Origin: Heterobilharzia americana
Lineage: Eukaryota > Platyhelminthes > Trematoda > Strigeidida > Schistosomatidae
Direction of reading: 5' to 3'
Assembly: GCA_944470555.2 (NCBI GenBank)
Contig: OX104130.1
Span: 52,981,491-53,045,490 of the forward strand
Length of the DNA: 64,000 bases
Made by a program: the position numbers and the translations under genes. The notes beneath the pieces are model-generated. The model was not told where the DNA came from. It ran no database searches and worked only from the letters and a program-made list of their open reading frames with translations. Of this stretch, positions 26,401 through 36,608 are shown in pieces (position 1 is the stretch's first letter; every line of letters starts with the position of its first letter).

Positions 26401-29400
26401 AAGAAGATTTGTGTCACTAAAGCGGTAATGTTGAAGCATCTGCAAAATCACTTCTCGGTCGAATTTATCGAAGGCCTTATCAAAGTCGATGAAGTTGAGG
26501 TAGAGATTGTACTGCCATTCCATGCTCTGTTCTATGATGATGCGTAGCGTTGCAATTTGGTCCGCACATGATTTTTACTTACTGAATCCAGCCACCCTGT
26601 TCCGGTCGTAGTTTTGAATCCAGAGAATCCTTTAGTCTCTCCAGGATGGTGCGGCATAATATTTTGCTTGCTTGGGGTGGACAGAAGCGTGATTCCGCTC
26701 CAGTTCTTGCAAAGACTTAGGTCGCCGTTTTTTGGGATGTCGCCTAGGTAGCCCTTCTTCCAACCAATGGAAAGGTACCTTTCCTTTCTTCCAGACCTTC
26801 TGCAATAATGGTATGAGCATGTTCACTTTTGTCTCTGCGTCTGCTCCCAGTGCTTCTAACGGGATTCCATGTGGTCCTGCTGCTTTCCTGCATTTCAGTA
26901 GCTTTATGGCATTCAGGACTTCGACTTTCGTCGGAGGGCTTGTGTTTACAGGTACTTCTGTGGCTGGGCTGCAGGTGGTATTTCTGGACGAAGTGCAGGT
27001 GGTGGTCGATTCAAGAGCTTTTCGAAGTGGTCAGCCCATCATTCCCTTCTTTGGTAACTAAATTTCCGTCATCATCTTTCATTGGTTTGATCTGTGTTGA
27101 TCTCCTCTCTCCCAGATATTATTATTATTATTATTAGTCCCTTGGGTTCCTAGTGGAACATAGGGCTTCAGTAGCACGCCTCCAGTGACCTCTGTTCTCT
27201 GAGATCTTTTGAACCTGGTTCCACGACAGCCCAGAAGCTCTCATTTCCTCCTCGCACGACCTCCTCCATGTCACCTTCGGACGTCCAACTCGTCGCTTCC
27301 CATGGGGATTCCACTCGAGGGCCTGACGCGTGATGTCCTCAGTCGGCCTTCTCAGTGTATGCCCAATCCATCTCCACTTCTTCCTGCATATTTGTTGCGT
27401 GATAGGTTCTTGGTTGGTTCGTTCCCAGAGTTCCTTGTTGCTTATTTTTTCTGGCCATCTGATCTTCAGCAGCGAGCGTAAGCAGTTGTTGATGAATGTC
27501 TGTAGTTTATTGGAAATGCCTTTCGTGACGCGCCAAGTCTCTCCCAGATAGCAGTATGATTATTTGATACAATGTTGTCAGGTCTCTCCTACCTGCAGCC
27601 TATTCTGCTCCCCTTGTCAGTGTGTCGTAGAAGTGTCTTTTGTGTTTCCTTTCACTCTTCACTTCTTTGTCCAGTGTTTTACACATTGTACTCAATTCCT
27701 CTTCTCGTCGTTCATCCTTGCACTGGTTAACCTTCTGCCTCACCATCCTCCTCCCCCCTACTCTATGAGCTTCGATGCGTCCATCGTGATCCATTCCTTA
27801 TCTTCTTTCTTCTTCATTTCCAATGCAGTTATGCAGGTTTCTTTCAACATCTCTTTCAAAGAGTTCCAGTGTTCTTCCACACAGGTTTCTTCAGGGATGT
27901 TCCTCGATATCTCCCATTTCGTCTTGATGGTTGACGTGAAGATTTCCTTTGTAGTTTCATCCTTCAGTTCCTGGGTGTTAAACTTGAACTGTGGTCTATC
28001 ATCACCCACTTCTTTGAATTCTTTCAGCTTGATTTTGCAGGTAGGTTCCTTTCACTAGATGGTGAGTGGTGTGAACCTACATCTGCTCCTCTTCTTGATC
28101 TTGTGTAAAGTAGGCTGCGTCTACACTTTCTTCCTCTTTAAATGAAGTTGATGTGATTTTTAGTATGTCTCGTGTCTGGTGAAATCCATGTCGCTCGCTT
28201 TGTGGATATCCTTGTGCCTGAACACACTGCCTGACTCCAATCACCGAATCGTTGAATGCTCAGAAGTCTGCAAACAATTCTTCATTCTCATTCATCATTT
28301 CACCGAGCGCTTCCCGACCCATGGTTAGTTCTCTTCCTGTGTTATCTACTTCCAGTTTGACATTCATGTCACCCATTAAAATGGATTCTGATGTCGACAA
28401 CTGAGGTCTTGTTCAGTGTTGATTGCAGTTGCCTGTAGAATTCCTCCCCCTCCTTCTCTTCATCCGCATTATTTGTAGGTGAATAGCGTAACATTGTATG
28501 ATAGTGACCTTCCTTCCTTGTGAGTTCAATCCATCTTGCTGTCATGATGCTGATCGTGTAGGAGGAGATTGGTTCCCACTGCATGAGAGCCTGCGATGCT
28601 CTTGGGAGAGGGACATCATGATAGCCACTCGAAAACTCAGTGTGCTCGTGATTGTAATCTGGGTGACAATATCAGAGTAGATTATTGACTCTCCAGTTGA
28701 CAGTTTGGAGAGTCCACTTCCAGTCCATCTGTTTTCGCAGCTTCCTCGCAGATTCTTAGCCTAGCACTTCTATGCCATACCTCACCATCTCTTTTGCAAT
28801 CTGGGTAGTCTTGCCAGCTAGGTTCAAACATAGTGCGGACATTCCATGTCCACATGTTTACTTCTGCTTTCATCGAGAGAGAGAAGACACATCGGCGAAT
28901 TGGTTTCCCGAAAGCTTTAACCAACCGGGGATTTTTCGTCTCTCCGATTTCAGCGAGGAATAAGTTTGTTTTTATTGTTTATATTTTGTCTGTGCTTTGA
29001 AGTTTCTTTAGCTATTGGATTAGTTTTCCGGAGTAGGGTTGCAAGCCCTATGCCCAACCTTCCCTCTTCCATCGGGCTTAGGACCGGTCAGTAACTAGTG
29101 AACTAGTCAACCAGGCGAGTACAAGTCACGGCTTTATTTCATTTATGTTCCATGAGGGATTAAGACGGATCACAGATTAGATCTTTTTATATATTCACTA
29201 GGTTAGTTCCTAGAGATAATATATATTTATTGACAATGAGTTAATTATATAGAGTTATGAGCTGTTAACAATAATTCTTTGTGTTGTAGAAAAGATCTAT
29301 TCCTAACAATATAAATCACAAAGATATTGCTATGTGGCTGAATGTCCTATGGCATTAGTGGCGGCTGACTTCACTGACACCAGCTTAATACTTAGGATTA

Positions 29401-30782
29401 AACGATAATCAAGGAGGAATTTCAGCATTTCTATCGCCTTCGATCTAAGTTTCAGAAGCTCAAACCGTAGCTACTCACTGAAATGCTGCACACCGCACTT
29501 TCTACATCTGGTCAGATTTTTAGGCAATAGTATTTTCACACGTGATCAATAAGTCTTACTCTCGATTTCGCTATATAGTCTTCTAAACCCCAGTTATTGT
29601 AGGAATGATAATTTTAATAACCCATATAGCTGGCTGCAGAACCTTAACGCTGGAGCTAGCTCCTATCGGTGTTTCGAAATTATTCTTTAATTTAATACCT
29701 TAAGATATGCATCATAATTATAAGAGCTGATTACTAACTGATTTCTCTGTTCTCATTTTTTTATGTTATCATGCGATCGAAAGATATCTTCTCTACATTT
29801 ATGAACATAAAGTTTCTGTCACGGTGAAAGGTTCACATCGTTGTCACTCAGTTACGTCAAGGCTGTTTCAAGAGTATGTTCTATTATCAAAGTTGAACGA
29901 AAATGTGAAGATCAATTAACTACCCCTAAACCACATCTCTGGTTTCAGACAACTATTGAAGGCAGTTTTATTCAACCATCATATCCATCTCAGATATCTT
30001 TACTTGACTCTTTCAAGATGTCTGGTCAACTTCTGATAGATATCCTTTTCTAAAAGAAGATTCCAGAGTTAGTTATCTTCAAAGAATGAAAGACAGTACA
30101 AATGCTAGGAATCTCAGTGATATTCTGACAATTTTAAATACAGCTTGACCTTCTCTGCACAAGATAATCGTCATCAAAAGTTTGCTATCTGTGAACCTCA
30201 GTCACAGAAGGATGAAGTGCATTTTTCTCTGGTTAACTGCCAGGGAGTGTCTATAATCGCCTGTAAGATTAAAACTCAACGTTGTGTGAATTTTCAATGA
30301 ATACACTATTCTTCTCATTATATACAATTCTAAATTTACGATCATGAGGAATATGCTCAATACTTTTAAGGAATTTCAGCACAAACCAGAACATCTACTC
30401 GATAATTTCTAAATCGACGTTGTCATCCAACCCACAGTAATTATTAAAGTCATACTGACCTTTATCTTTGAAGCTCTAGGTAGGAGAAAAATGCTTAATG
30501 AGTCTCATATCTTTCTGTTTAAAAACAGCAAGTTATTTATTCCATAATATCAATAATATTACTTACTCCAGGCATAATTTTATCTTTAATATCCTGAAGT
30601 ATCTGATCAAAGTTTTCTTTATCCTCGGGGGCTCTATTTGGCATAAGAGGTATCAGATAACCAGGCTTGATATTAGTTTGGTCAGGTAGGACAGGGAATT
30701 CACGACAGAATGCACCATTTCGATACTTTACAATGAACTGAATTAGTTGTTGAGCTGCAGACAAAAATTCTTCTGAATCCAT
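5248..30782 (-). CDS. AADC: AADC gene B (aromatic-L-amino-acid decarboxylase family), exons 1-8, 3' end outside window
   Basis: Group II PLP-dependent decarboxylase; the family removes the carboxyl group of aromatic amino acids (DOPA, 5-HTP, tyrosine, tryptophan, histidine) in the cytosol to make biogenic amines. Exons: 30567-30782, 24032-24145, 17887-18021, 14446-14598, 12576-12728, 8662-8728, 7525-7619, 5248-5403. All have AG/GT borders, and they join in one frame to 363 codons (family about 480-500). Intron phases are 0, except phase 1 between exons 6 and 7. Landmarks: [14 protein letters not shown] near residue 74, PACTEME near 113, PLP-stacking His in AHSS (H208), HVDGAYGG with the PLP-N1 Asp (D290), and the Schiff-base Lys in NAHK (K322). 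The C-terminal exons are expected left of base 1; an RTE element fills intron 8. Substrate preference cannot be read from sequence. The family call is very secure. Confidence 0.93.
5404..7524. other. gene B intron 7
   Basis: 2.1 kb without a recognised gene. The part 6388-7524 (with exon 7 up to 7641) is the source or sister of the inverted copy at 47107-50531. Confidence 0.8.
6388..7641. repeat. segment duplicated in inverted orientation at 47107-50531
   Basis: 1.25 kb covering part of intron 7, exon 7 and the start of intron 6 of gene B. Coordinate sums are 54748 on the exon side and 56917 on the intron side; the difference of 2169 equals the Penelope insertion in the other copy plus small indels. 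Confidence 0.88.
7525..7619 (-). CDS. AADC gene B exon 7 (PLP-Asp exon)
   Basis: 95 bp, two bases completing Cys plus 31 codons. Contains [20 protein letters not shown] and HLGEGIE, donor gtaagt. The Asp of HVD is the residue that salt-bridges the pyridine nitrogen of PLP. This exon and part of intron 7 are duplicated in inverted orientation at 47107-50531. Confidence 0.94.
7957..8010 (-). ncRNA. degenerate hammerhead ribozyme (SINE-borne)
   Basis: The minus strand reads catccagctgacaattcgca, then an aacaaaacgc box, and ctggattt closing stem I. The core CTGANGA and GAAA boxes are altered, so it is probably inactive. It pairs head to head with the copy at 8054-8108. Confidence 0.5.
8054..8108 (+). 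ncRNA. degenerate hammerhead ribozyme (SINE-borne)
   Basis: gcatccagatgacgagtgcc followed by aggaagaaacgagcaccctg. Stem I survives, but the first core C is A, stem II is weakened and CGAAA is AGAAA. Probably inactive. Confidence 0.55.
8662..8728 (-). CDS. AADC gene B exon 6
   Basis: 67 bp, 22 codons plus one base: [20 protein letters not shown] then TV and the first base of a Cys codon. Acceptor gacag, donor gtaagt. Matches the ATLGTT...FD strand of the family. Confidence 0.92.
9236..9300 (+). repeat. tRNA-derived SINE head
   Basis: tggtagctcacttcatagag with a B-box-like agttcgag at about 9286. Same type as 4904-4985. Confidence 0.45.
9407..9780 (-). mobile_element. 5'-truncated RTE/SR2 3' end
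   Basis: Begins with a (TTA)n tail at 9407-9436 and continues as the RTE C-terminal coding and 3' region (cttgggttcctagtag onward). It matches the 3' ends of the larger RTE copies at 893, 25316 and 27119. Minus orientation. Confidence 0.8.
10585..10760 (+). mobile_element. hammerhead-carrying SINE (Sm-alpha type)
   Basis: A tRNA-like Pol III promoter region with B box ggttcgagcc (about 10639-10648), followed by an intact-looking hammerhead at 10684-10731. This layout is that of the schistosome satellite/SINE ribozyme family. Confidence 0.75.
10684..10731 (+). ncRNA. hammerhead ribozyme, core intact
   Basis: Stem I atccag/ctggat (10685-10690 with 10724-10729), core CTGACGA, stem II gtcc/ggac around loop aaaata (10698-10711), GAAA, a minimal self-complementary stem III (acgcgcgt) and the cleavage triplet GTC ending at 10723. 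The very short stem III is known for schistosome hammerheads, which favour dimeric or atypical folding. Predicted self-cleavage is between 10723 and 10724. Confidence 0.85.
11200..11330 (+). mobile_element. decayed hammerhead SINE
   Basis: B-box-like ggttcgagct (about 11229) and a hammerhead remnant at 11275-11325 (catccatctgacaagtcc, then gacggaacgtg). Core changes in both conserved boxes make it probably inactive. Confidence 0.6.
12576..12728 (-). CDS. AADC gene B exon 5
   Basis: 51 codons from [15 protein letters not shown] to NKGLIPAM. Acceptor tatag, donor gtatgt, phase 0. The His in AHSSV is the conserved residue that stacks on the PLP ring. Confidence 0.93.
12729..14445. other. gene B intron 4
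   Basis: Contains the tRNA-like repeat at 13640-13760. The rest shows no gene. Confidence 0.6.
13640..13760 (+). repeat. tRNA-like dispersed repeat
   Basis: gaatagctcaatggtaacat followed by gcgggttccaatc gives A- and B-box-like elements. A relative lies at 53560-53690 in the same orientation. Confidence 0.5.
14446..14598 (-). CDS. AADC gene B exon 4
   Basis: 51 codons beginning [20 protein letters not shown] and ending RLVAYTSDQ. Acceptor tttag, donor gtaaaa, phase 0. It corresponds to the SASEA..ALLAAR helix that contacts the PLP phosphate in animal AADCs. Three codons shorter than the matching exon of gene A, in the variable loop before the final helix. Confidence 0.92.
14599..17886. other. 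gene B intron 3, no feature seen
   Basis: 3.3 kb of AT-rich sequence. No repeat, RNA or exon was recognised. Confidence 0.5.
17887..18021 (-). CDS. AADC gene B exon 3
   Basis: 45 codons beginning [20 protein letters not shown] and ending GGGVIE. Acceptor ttttcag, donor gtaagt, phase 0. This is the PACTELE...GGGV region, which forms part of the cofactor and substrate cleft in the family. Confidence 0.94.
18600..18710 (+). repeat. fragment of a dispersed repeat
   Basis: Shares the wording of 24455-24665 and 31845-32090, including a cactggacagctgtttt type core. Only the first half of the unit is present. Confidence 0.4.
21480..22130 (+). pseudogene. possible decayed non-LTR reverse transcriptase
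   Basis: Translated plus-strand fragments resemble RT motifs: FAKSFDFIN (compare F.KAFD.VN) near 21740-21780 and LQGVPQLAS (compare GVPQGS) near 22035-22060. They are separated by stops and frameshifts. The match is weak and by eye only. Confidence 0.3.
22265..23045 (+). mobile_element. 5'-truncated RTE/SR2 element, plus strand
   Basis: Carries the RTE C-terminal region ([19 protein letters not shown]) and ends in caagggacaaataataataa. From about 22300 to 23029 it is the perfect or near-perfect reverse complement of 25328-26057 (coordinate sum 48357). Confidence 0.88.
23128..23185 (-). repeat. hammerhead SINE remnant lacking the core
   Basis: The minus strand reads tacatctaactgacaagtcc directly joined to tggattccactgc. 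The stem II to stem III part is deleted. Confidence 0.4.
23377..23420 (+). ncRNA. degenerate hammerhead ribozyme
   Basis: ggatccagctgatgagtccg then aggaagaaacatacgtcttt. CTGATGA is intact, but the second box is AGAAA and stem I is poor. Probably inactive. Confidence 0.5.
24032..24145 (-). CDS. AADC gene B exon 2
   Basis: 38 codons, [15 protein letters not shown] through ACMGFSW, acceptor cag, donor gtatgt, phase 0 at both ends. It matches the substrate-pocket segment of animal AADC (THW..P.F.AYFPTASSYP...GCIGFSW). The exon sits between two inverted, near-identical RTE copies. Confidence 0.93.
24455..24665 (+). repeat. tRNA-like dispersed repeat
   Basis: Shares a unit with 24830-25085 (opposite strand) and 31845-32090. 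The unit has a ttggtattcatc-type start, a cctcagcagtg core and a B-box-like segment (gttcgactcc on the minus strand at about 24580). Confidence 0.55.
24830..25085 (-). repeat. tRNA-like dispersed repeat, inverted to 24455-24665
   Basis: The minus strand reads gttggtattcatcttgggct, later gggattcctcagcagtgcgc and ccactgggttggaatccagt. It forms an inverted pair with the preceding copy. Confidence 0.55.
25316..29125 (-). mobile_element. RTE/SR2-type non-LTR retrotransposon, near full length but degraded
   Basis: The minus strand carries, in order: endonuclease start ([10 protein letters not shown] at about 28840), endonuclease pieces (28369-28584), linker (27600-28009), RT pieces (VPFHWLEEG at 26632-26826; [10 protein letters not shown] at 26235-26417) and the C-terminal [13 protein letters not shown] (25361-25765), then a 3' tail at 25316-25328. 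The frames are broken. It shares its 5' end (about 28980-29125) with the copy at 893-4610, and is interrupted by a nested RTE fragment at 27119-27537. Confidence 0.88.
27119..27537 (-). mobile_element. nested 5'-truncated RTE fragment with target duplication
   Basis: A 3' end of RTE with a (TTA)n tail, inserted in the RTE copy in the same orientation. The 13 bp tctctcccagata flanks it on both sides (27106-27118 and 27538-27550), as expected for target-primed integration. Confidence 0.85.
30567..30782 (-). CDS. AADC gene B exon 1
   Basis: 72 codons starting [12 protein letters not shown] and ending in IMPG. The donor gtaag follows directly in phase 0. Contains the family signature IKPGYL followed by MPNRAPE, and the FDQILQDI helix that matches the N-terminal region of animal AADCs. 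The ATG is chosen because it aligns with the family start and with MDSKDF of gene A. A splice-acceptor-like tttag lies 24 nt upstream (see separate entry). Confidence 0.93.
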
Positions 30783-30808
30783 AATGTAGGATAAGAATGA
30801 TATCTTCT
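30783..30808 (-). promoter_or_regulatory. candidate 3' splice site just upstream of gene B start codon
   Basis: A tttgtttag acceptor-like motif ends 24 nt before the ATG. Gene A has an acceptor-like AG 30 nt before its ATG. This could be the end of a 5'-UTR intron or a spliced-leader trans-splicing site (trans-splicing is established in schistosomes). Inference only. Confidence 0.4.
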
Positions 30809-31844
30809 AAACAAATAGTGGCAAACAAGAGATATCTGTACAACTTTTTTGATAGTTACATTTTGAATTTATTATAGTCGAACTGACTAGACACTGGAAT
30901 TCAGTCAACATCATGCCGGTTGGCACTTGCTAATGAGCGAATCTATTGGTATTATAATGAAACTACTACCAAACCCCAGTCACTGGCTGAATATTAAGCT
31001 TCAGATTACCTTGCTCCTTGGTTATTGACACTCTTCGAAAACGAGCATCTGTAACATCATGGAAACTAATGATATCTCACAGACTCGAACCTGTGTCACA
31101 CAGGACAGCAGTGGAAGACACTACTTATAAAACTGCTAGAAATAAGATAATTTTTTAAACACACTAAGGCTTTAGATGTGTTAACATTATGAGTTAAATG
31201 ATTAACGAAGTGGGATGCTTTGGATAATGGCCAAATAACCATACTTGGCATAATACACTAATGAACGAAGTGAGCAGTTATACCACTGTTGAAGTGAATA
31301 ACTGCACGTTGTATCATAGTGATACCAGAAAGTTTACTTTATTTACTCTCCAAGCCTACCTTTTTCATTGACATACACCGATGAGTAAACTGACCTCCAG
31401 TGAACGATATTTGAATCCCATTAGATTAACTCGATAGAGTTATCATTGCATAATGATTATATTTATGTGAAAGTGTCTTCCGAATTATGGCGTTCAGTAA
31501 AATATTTCGGTTCTTAGTGCAATGAAGTTATGCTTAATTTTAATATTATTGGAGAGCGTTGTGTTAAGGTAATATGACATGACTACGGACGTTAGTTAAC
31601 TCAGAACAGAAAGTCTGTTAGGTATTCAATACTGTCAAATGTTGTCAGAAATTTGATGGGATAGCTAAAATTGAGTTAGACTGTATCAAAAAACTGTCGA
31701 CTTAAATCTTGCTAAGACCCATCATTTTTCTCAGCTGTAGGTATCATCCGTGAACAGTATAGTTGTAGTTCATAACCACTCACATTTCTTCAGTAATAAA
31801 TATTTCCAGATTTCGGTTCACGAAAAACAAATTCTTATTATAAA

Positions 31845-32090
31845 CCAAAGGAATTTTTAGGTTATTTGTATCACGGACTAACATTGGATGGAGAACAGCT
31901 GAAAAAGTGGCAGCACTGGACAACTGTTTCATCCAAGTCAGAGTTTCTCTAGCAGTGAACACTCACAACCCTGTGGGTAACTAAGCCTAGGAACTTCAGT
32001 CTCCTGGTAGACATGTTACTATTCAACCATTGGATTAGTGTTCCACTGTTCACATTTTCAAATCTCTGTCTGCTCAGGATATAACACCAG
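31845..32090 (+). repeat. tRNA-like dispersed repeat
   Basis: Same unit as 24455-24665: cactggacaactgtttcatc core, then a cattggattagtgttccact-type end. Located 5' of gene B. Confidence 0.5.
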
Positions 32091-33673
32091 AAAACCCTAT
32101 GGTCTTCGACTCCATCCTTCATAGAGTTGTGGGTGTGGACTTCTGAAGAGTCTCAATTCAAGACGCAACAACTACTCCAAACTCCCAGGATTTTCATCAT
32201 GTTTAGGGCTATTTCAGTTCGTGGGGAAAAAACTCCGAATTGAATCAGTTCCACACCAACTAACCACTTCAAGGGGAACCTTAGTTGACATCTGTGGCTC
32301 CTAGTTCCATTGTGATAAAACTGGGTGGAGAATTCACATGTTCACAGTTAAATTCATGTATCTAGTTCACCAAAAGCCTATTTATACACTGTTGATACTG
32401 ATCGAAGGACAGTAAAGACAATTAGCAGTGAAGTCTACGCAGCTGTAAGTATTGTAATCACAAGATAAGTGTCCCACTAATTTGAAGCCTCATTTATCAT
32501 TTATGTTCCGGTAGGGATTTAGCACATAAAGCTGAAATGCTTTAACCACCACAATTTTAACTTACTATCTGGAGTAGATAATTGCATTTAGCCCTGAATG
32601 TCTCCTTCTATTCGTGATCCATACTCTATATGTCAGACACACAGAGTTCCAAACCATCGTGAAACCAGGAAAATTTTAAAAGCACATCTTAAACTTGCCA
32701 CCAAGCTAAATGTAAGTTCTCTTCTTGTTTTCTTGCATCACAATGCACGTTGTTCGTACCGCATAGTTAACAGGGAGCCCCATTAATACAATCTAGATCT
32801 GATCAGCAAGTTTTACTTATTGACTCACAAGGGCATTGTTCGCTTAGAAACTCAAAATATGGACATTGAGCACCACAGCTGAAGACAAATCACATCCTGT
32901 AATGGCTATAACGAGTGACTTAGTAACCTCACAATAATTTCATTGCAAAGTCCATCAAAGTCCAACAGTAAAGTCTTTGATAGAAATCTTCAGTCAGTCA
33001 GTATTAACATAGAATATGACAATATTGTCTAACAGTCACAGTCACCACACCTCACATCGATGAATGAAGAAACGAGGCAGGAATAAGAAATAGAGAGAAA
33101 TTAGAAAAATGTGTTGAGAATCTTGATGGAATCATTAAAGGATGTAGATATCGGCAATTCCTAGCATGAATTTCTTACTATCATGTAATACTTACCAGTT
33201 ATACTTCCCTCAAAAATAACCGAAAATGCTTTCCATGTTCAAGTCACAACGGATTGTCAAATTTATACACACTAAAGCACATCAAAAAATTTGATTGGCT
33301 GTTACTGTTTCTTCGTATTTCGCCAAGACTAGCTATCCCGCCTATCTACGACATACATCAGCCTAGTGAAATAAAACAGTCTCATTGTTGTTCAGAATTT
33401 TTTCTGTATACCGCTGTAAAACATTCGCAATAACCTACATATTCAATCGACTTTTTAACAGTTATTTGCTCACATTAAGTTCAGTGTGTCAAAGAAAATA
33501 TATTGAGAGTATTCTATGACCAAAATTTTTTGCGAAGAAATCGTACATATTTTTCAACAAAAAAATTAAAATGGCGATGAGTATTCACATGGATTTCCAC
33601 ATTCTCAAGAGTTGGCAAATCGACTCAGACAGTGTTTTCATCAATTAAACACAATGCAAAAATGAACTTGTTG

Positions 33674-33700
33674 CAATGTATGTATGTATGCATGTATGAA
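33674..33700. repeat. ATGT microsatellite
   Basis: Short imperfect run of atgt units (atgtatgtatgtatgcatgt). Confidence 0.7.
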
Positions 33701-33838
33701 TGCTTCTATCATTCTGCTCAATAATGTTGAAGCTGAAATCTAACCATCATTCATATTTGCCTAAGGAAAAATGAAACAATACAGTGACAATCATGGTATT
33801 CTCCGAGCATAATGCCCAATCAAACACGAAGCAGGTAT

Positions 33839-33943
33839 TCAACTTTCATACGGTTTCACTGGATCCCTCGTCAATGTCCATGCTTCACGAAAACGTCTTC
33901 CTCTAAAACCAATCAAATTCCGCCCATCACCTACTTCCGAAAA
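33839..33943 (-). CDS. candidate terminal exon, unidentified
   Basis: After a good acceptor (ctttcag) the minus strand is open for 34 codons to a TGA: begins FSEVGDGRNLIGFRGRRFRE and ends TRDPVKPYES. It lies downstream of gene A on the same strand and would be in phase with its last known exon, but it shows no clear similarity to AADC C-termini. It may be chance or belong to something else. Confidence 0.25.
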   Translation of the reverse strand, partial: FSEVGDGRNLIGFRGRRFREAWTLTRDPVKPYES

Positions 33944-34321
33944 CTGAAAGAATGAACTGAATGAGCATTATTATTGAATCTCAGTGAAGAAATGTTCCAT
34001 ACTAAACACTGATAGACTTGATACACAGTTCGCACGCTAGAAACTATAAACATTAAAGAGTATATAGTGAAATATCTGTTGGAATAAAATTCTGTACATT
34101 TTAATAGACGGTTTATATCACCGTAACGAATAACTCATCACTAATTACTTATCGAAGTCGAGTGTTTTGACAAGGCTGGTGGACAAATTGCCACCTGCAG
34201 ATTTGGAGGAATATTTGTCAAACTGCACATTATCTGATGATCTGTTACAGTGTCTGTCGTGTATGCTACTAATGAGGATGCAGTTAAGTAGTGTGTGCTA
34301 CGAAGTCTTCGGAAAACTCGA

Positions 34322-34420
34322 AAGAACAAACATCAATATAGGTGTAAAACTTGGCCACTGTGGTAGAATTGAATTCCAGAGTAGATTTGTTTATTTGATT
34401 TACAACATACAGTGATATAG
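34322..34420 (+). repeat. relative of the foldback insertion
   Basis: aatataggtgtaaaacttgg, then tttgtttatttgatttacaa, matches the reverse complement of the right half of the insert at 1174-1412. Confidence 0.6.
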
Positions 34421-35527
34421 TACTATTTACTTGAAAGAACAAACTATCGACAAGTGAACATTGAAGAATGAGAAAGGGGGTGTATTGAAAGTGGCCAGAT
34501 TACAAGGCAGCTACAACACATATATGAGTGATCATTATGAAGGCCCATACACTGCTCTATCCATGGAACTTAGACAGGCTTAACTCAAGTAGATTTCTAC
34601 TCAATATTGATTATCCAGTGTTCAACCAAGTTCCCAATGAGCTCAACTCATCATCCATCTCCCAAACATGCCTAAAACTACTTGGTCCAACGAATAAAGA
34701 AATAACTCTTCTGGCTGCTGGCCAGTTACTTTTATCCCTCTGTTATTCATTGACTAGCATCTTAACAGTGATAGTCGAAATGGAGTTGACTTTACCATCC
34801 ACAATTCGAAAAGTCTGGTTACCTTCACATTACCAATCATGTCAACACTCCAATAAGTATTTGAGACTGATGTCTATCATTTTGAAATACCTCCTCTATT
34901 ATCACCATCAGTTGAGCTCACGTTTTCGTTTCATAACTTTCAGTGTGCTTACTACTCACTCCATTGCACAGTGATTTCCAGAAAATAACAGTTAGATTAT
35001 TCAAGATTGTGGTGATGTTCTGGTGGAGACCATAGTGGTGAAAATCCCTCTACAATTAGAAGTGATAAAGGTGGGTTAACTGAATGTCTACCCGAAGTGT
35101 GATGTTCACGAGAATGTGATCTCCATAAATGCTCAACTCTCTCACAGTCAAATGTAGAAAGAAGTCCAATCTTCTACTGATTACTAATGTCACCACCTAC
35201 TAATCATTCATCAGTATCTCGTTGTTCACTACTCATATTTGTATGACTGAAATCTACGTGATGTTGAGTGTATATGTGATGAAGAGAAGTGTGATATTGA
35301 CTCTGGTAATGTATCTCATAGCAGAGTATCTTATCATTCATATCAGCTACTCCTAGATGACCCTGGCTAATACTTGATACAAAATCTCACACTGCCATTC
35401 GCAACATTAAGGCTTGTTTGTAACCAGAGCCAAAAGTGTATGACAGCACTACCTGCTCAAATGAGCCAATGAATGCGCTAGAGAACATGTTGACAAACTC
35501 CAAGCAACCAGATTAGATTAAACTGGG

Positions 35528-35559
35528 NNNNNNNNNNNNNNNNNNNNNNNNNNNNNNNN
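35528..35559. other. assembly gap (32 N)
   Basis: A run of N bases. The true gap size is unknown. The sequence to its right looks less AT-rich than gene B territory to its left. Confidence 0.99.
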
Positions 35560-36608
35560 GCGACTGACTGGGTGTTAACAACTGGCATCAACAGAAAGGA
35601 TAGACATTCGATTGTTCAGTCTGAATCAGTGAAATGTGAAGCATATCTCTCTTGAATTTATTTATTCAAATGCCAGTGAAGAATACACTGACTTCAACAA
35701 TCTCTTACTAACTGGATGTGACTTTCATTCATTATTCCCTGTTACACCATGTGAAAGTGATTAACCAGGAGTGACCTATGCTTGATAAGAATGTGGGTGG
35801 ATAACAAGCCCAGTGGATCGATCACAACCACCAATTACTCAACTGCACATCATGACAACACTCTGCTGAGGGTTCAGACAGACTATCACCCTCGGAAACT
35901 GATCCGAAATCACAGACCACATCGAATGTCGAAACATGTCAGACGAATAACAACGGAAAGCCAGACTGAGTGCATACAACGAAGAAGTTATCTCCACATC
36001 ACATCCACACCTGTTTGGCTATGGATTCAAGCCCATCTCTGTCTCTCAAGAGGCTCTTCATTCCTACCGAAGGCATTCAGTTCTTGAGGAGTGAGTATCT
36101 CACTGCCGCCTGTCAAACGAAATCCAGTTCACTACACATGCCTAAAAATGACTAGTCAACTTCACCTCGTCTACACCCATGATGACAATGACAAGTAACC
36201 TGATGCATCACTGTCTGACTCCACGAAAACAAGTCTGATGACTGAAGGTGAAGCAAACAGAAAACGGCCATAAATCGGGTGGCAGTTGAAGCTGTCAAGT
36301 CAGGAGTGCTATTCAATGTGGAAGTAAACTGTCACATTTCACACGTATCTGGCACTGACTCTGATCAGTGGAATAGGCTTTGTGCTTCCACTGAATATGG
36401 TCAGCACAAAGCCAACCATTGAGACACCTATTCACACAATGTCATGTCTACTGAAGTAGATAGATCATGTTGAAGCCAGTGTTGATTTTCATGTCGAGAA
36501 GAGTGCAACGAAATCTGTCAGACGGCAATGCAACTCAGATTCATGAGCAAACTGGAAGCGCGATTATGTGTGTACTGCAATCTCCTTATCATCATCATCA
36601 TCATCTTT

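Larger units (their letters stand above)
24146..30566. other. gene B intron 1
   Basis: 6.4 kb. Contains an inverted pair of dispersed repeats (24455-25085) and the full-size RTE copy with its nested fragment (25316-29125). 29126-30566 shows nothing recognisable. Confidence 0.7.

Noticed and set aside
34528..34974. 148-codon open frame on the plus strand
   Set aside because: No recognisable domain, no splice context and unremarkable composition. In this much AT-rich sequence one frame of this length can occur by chance.
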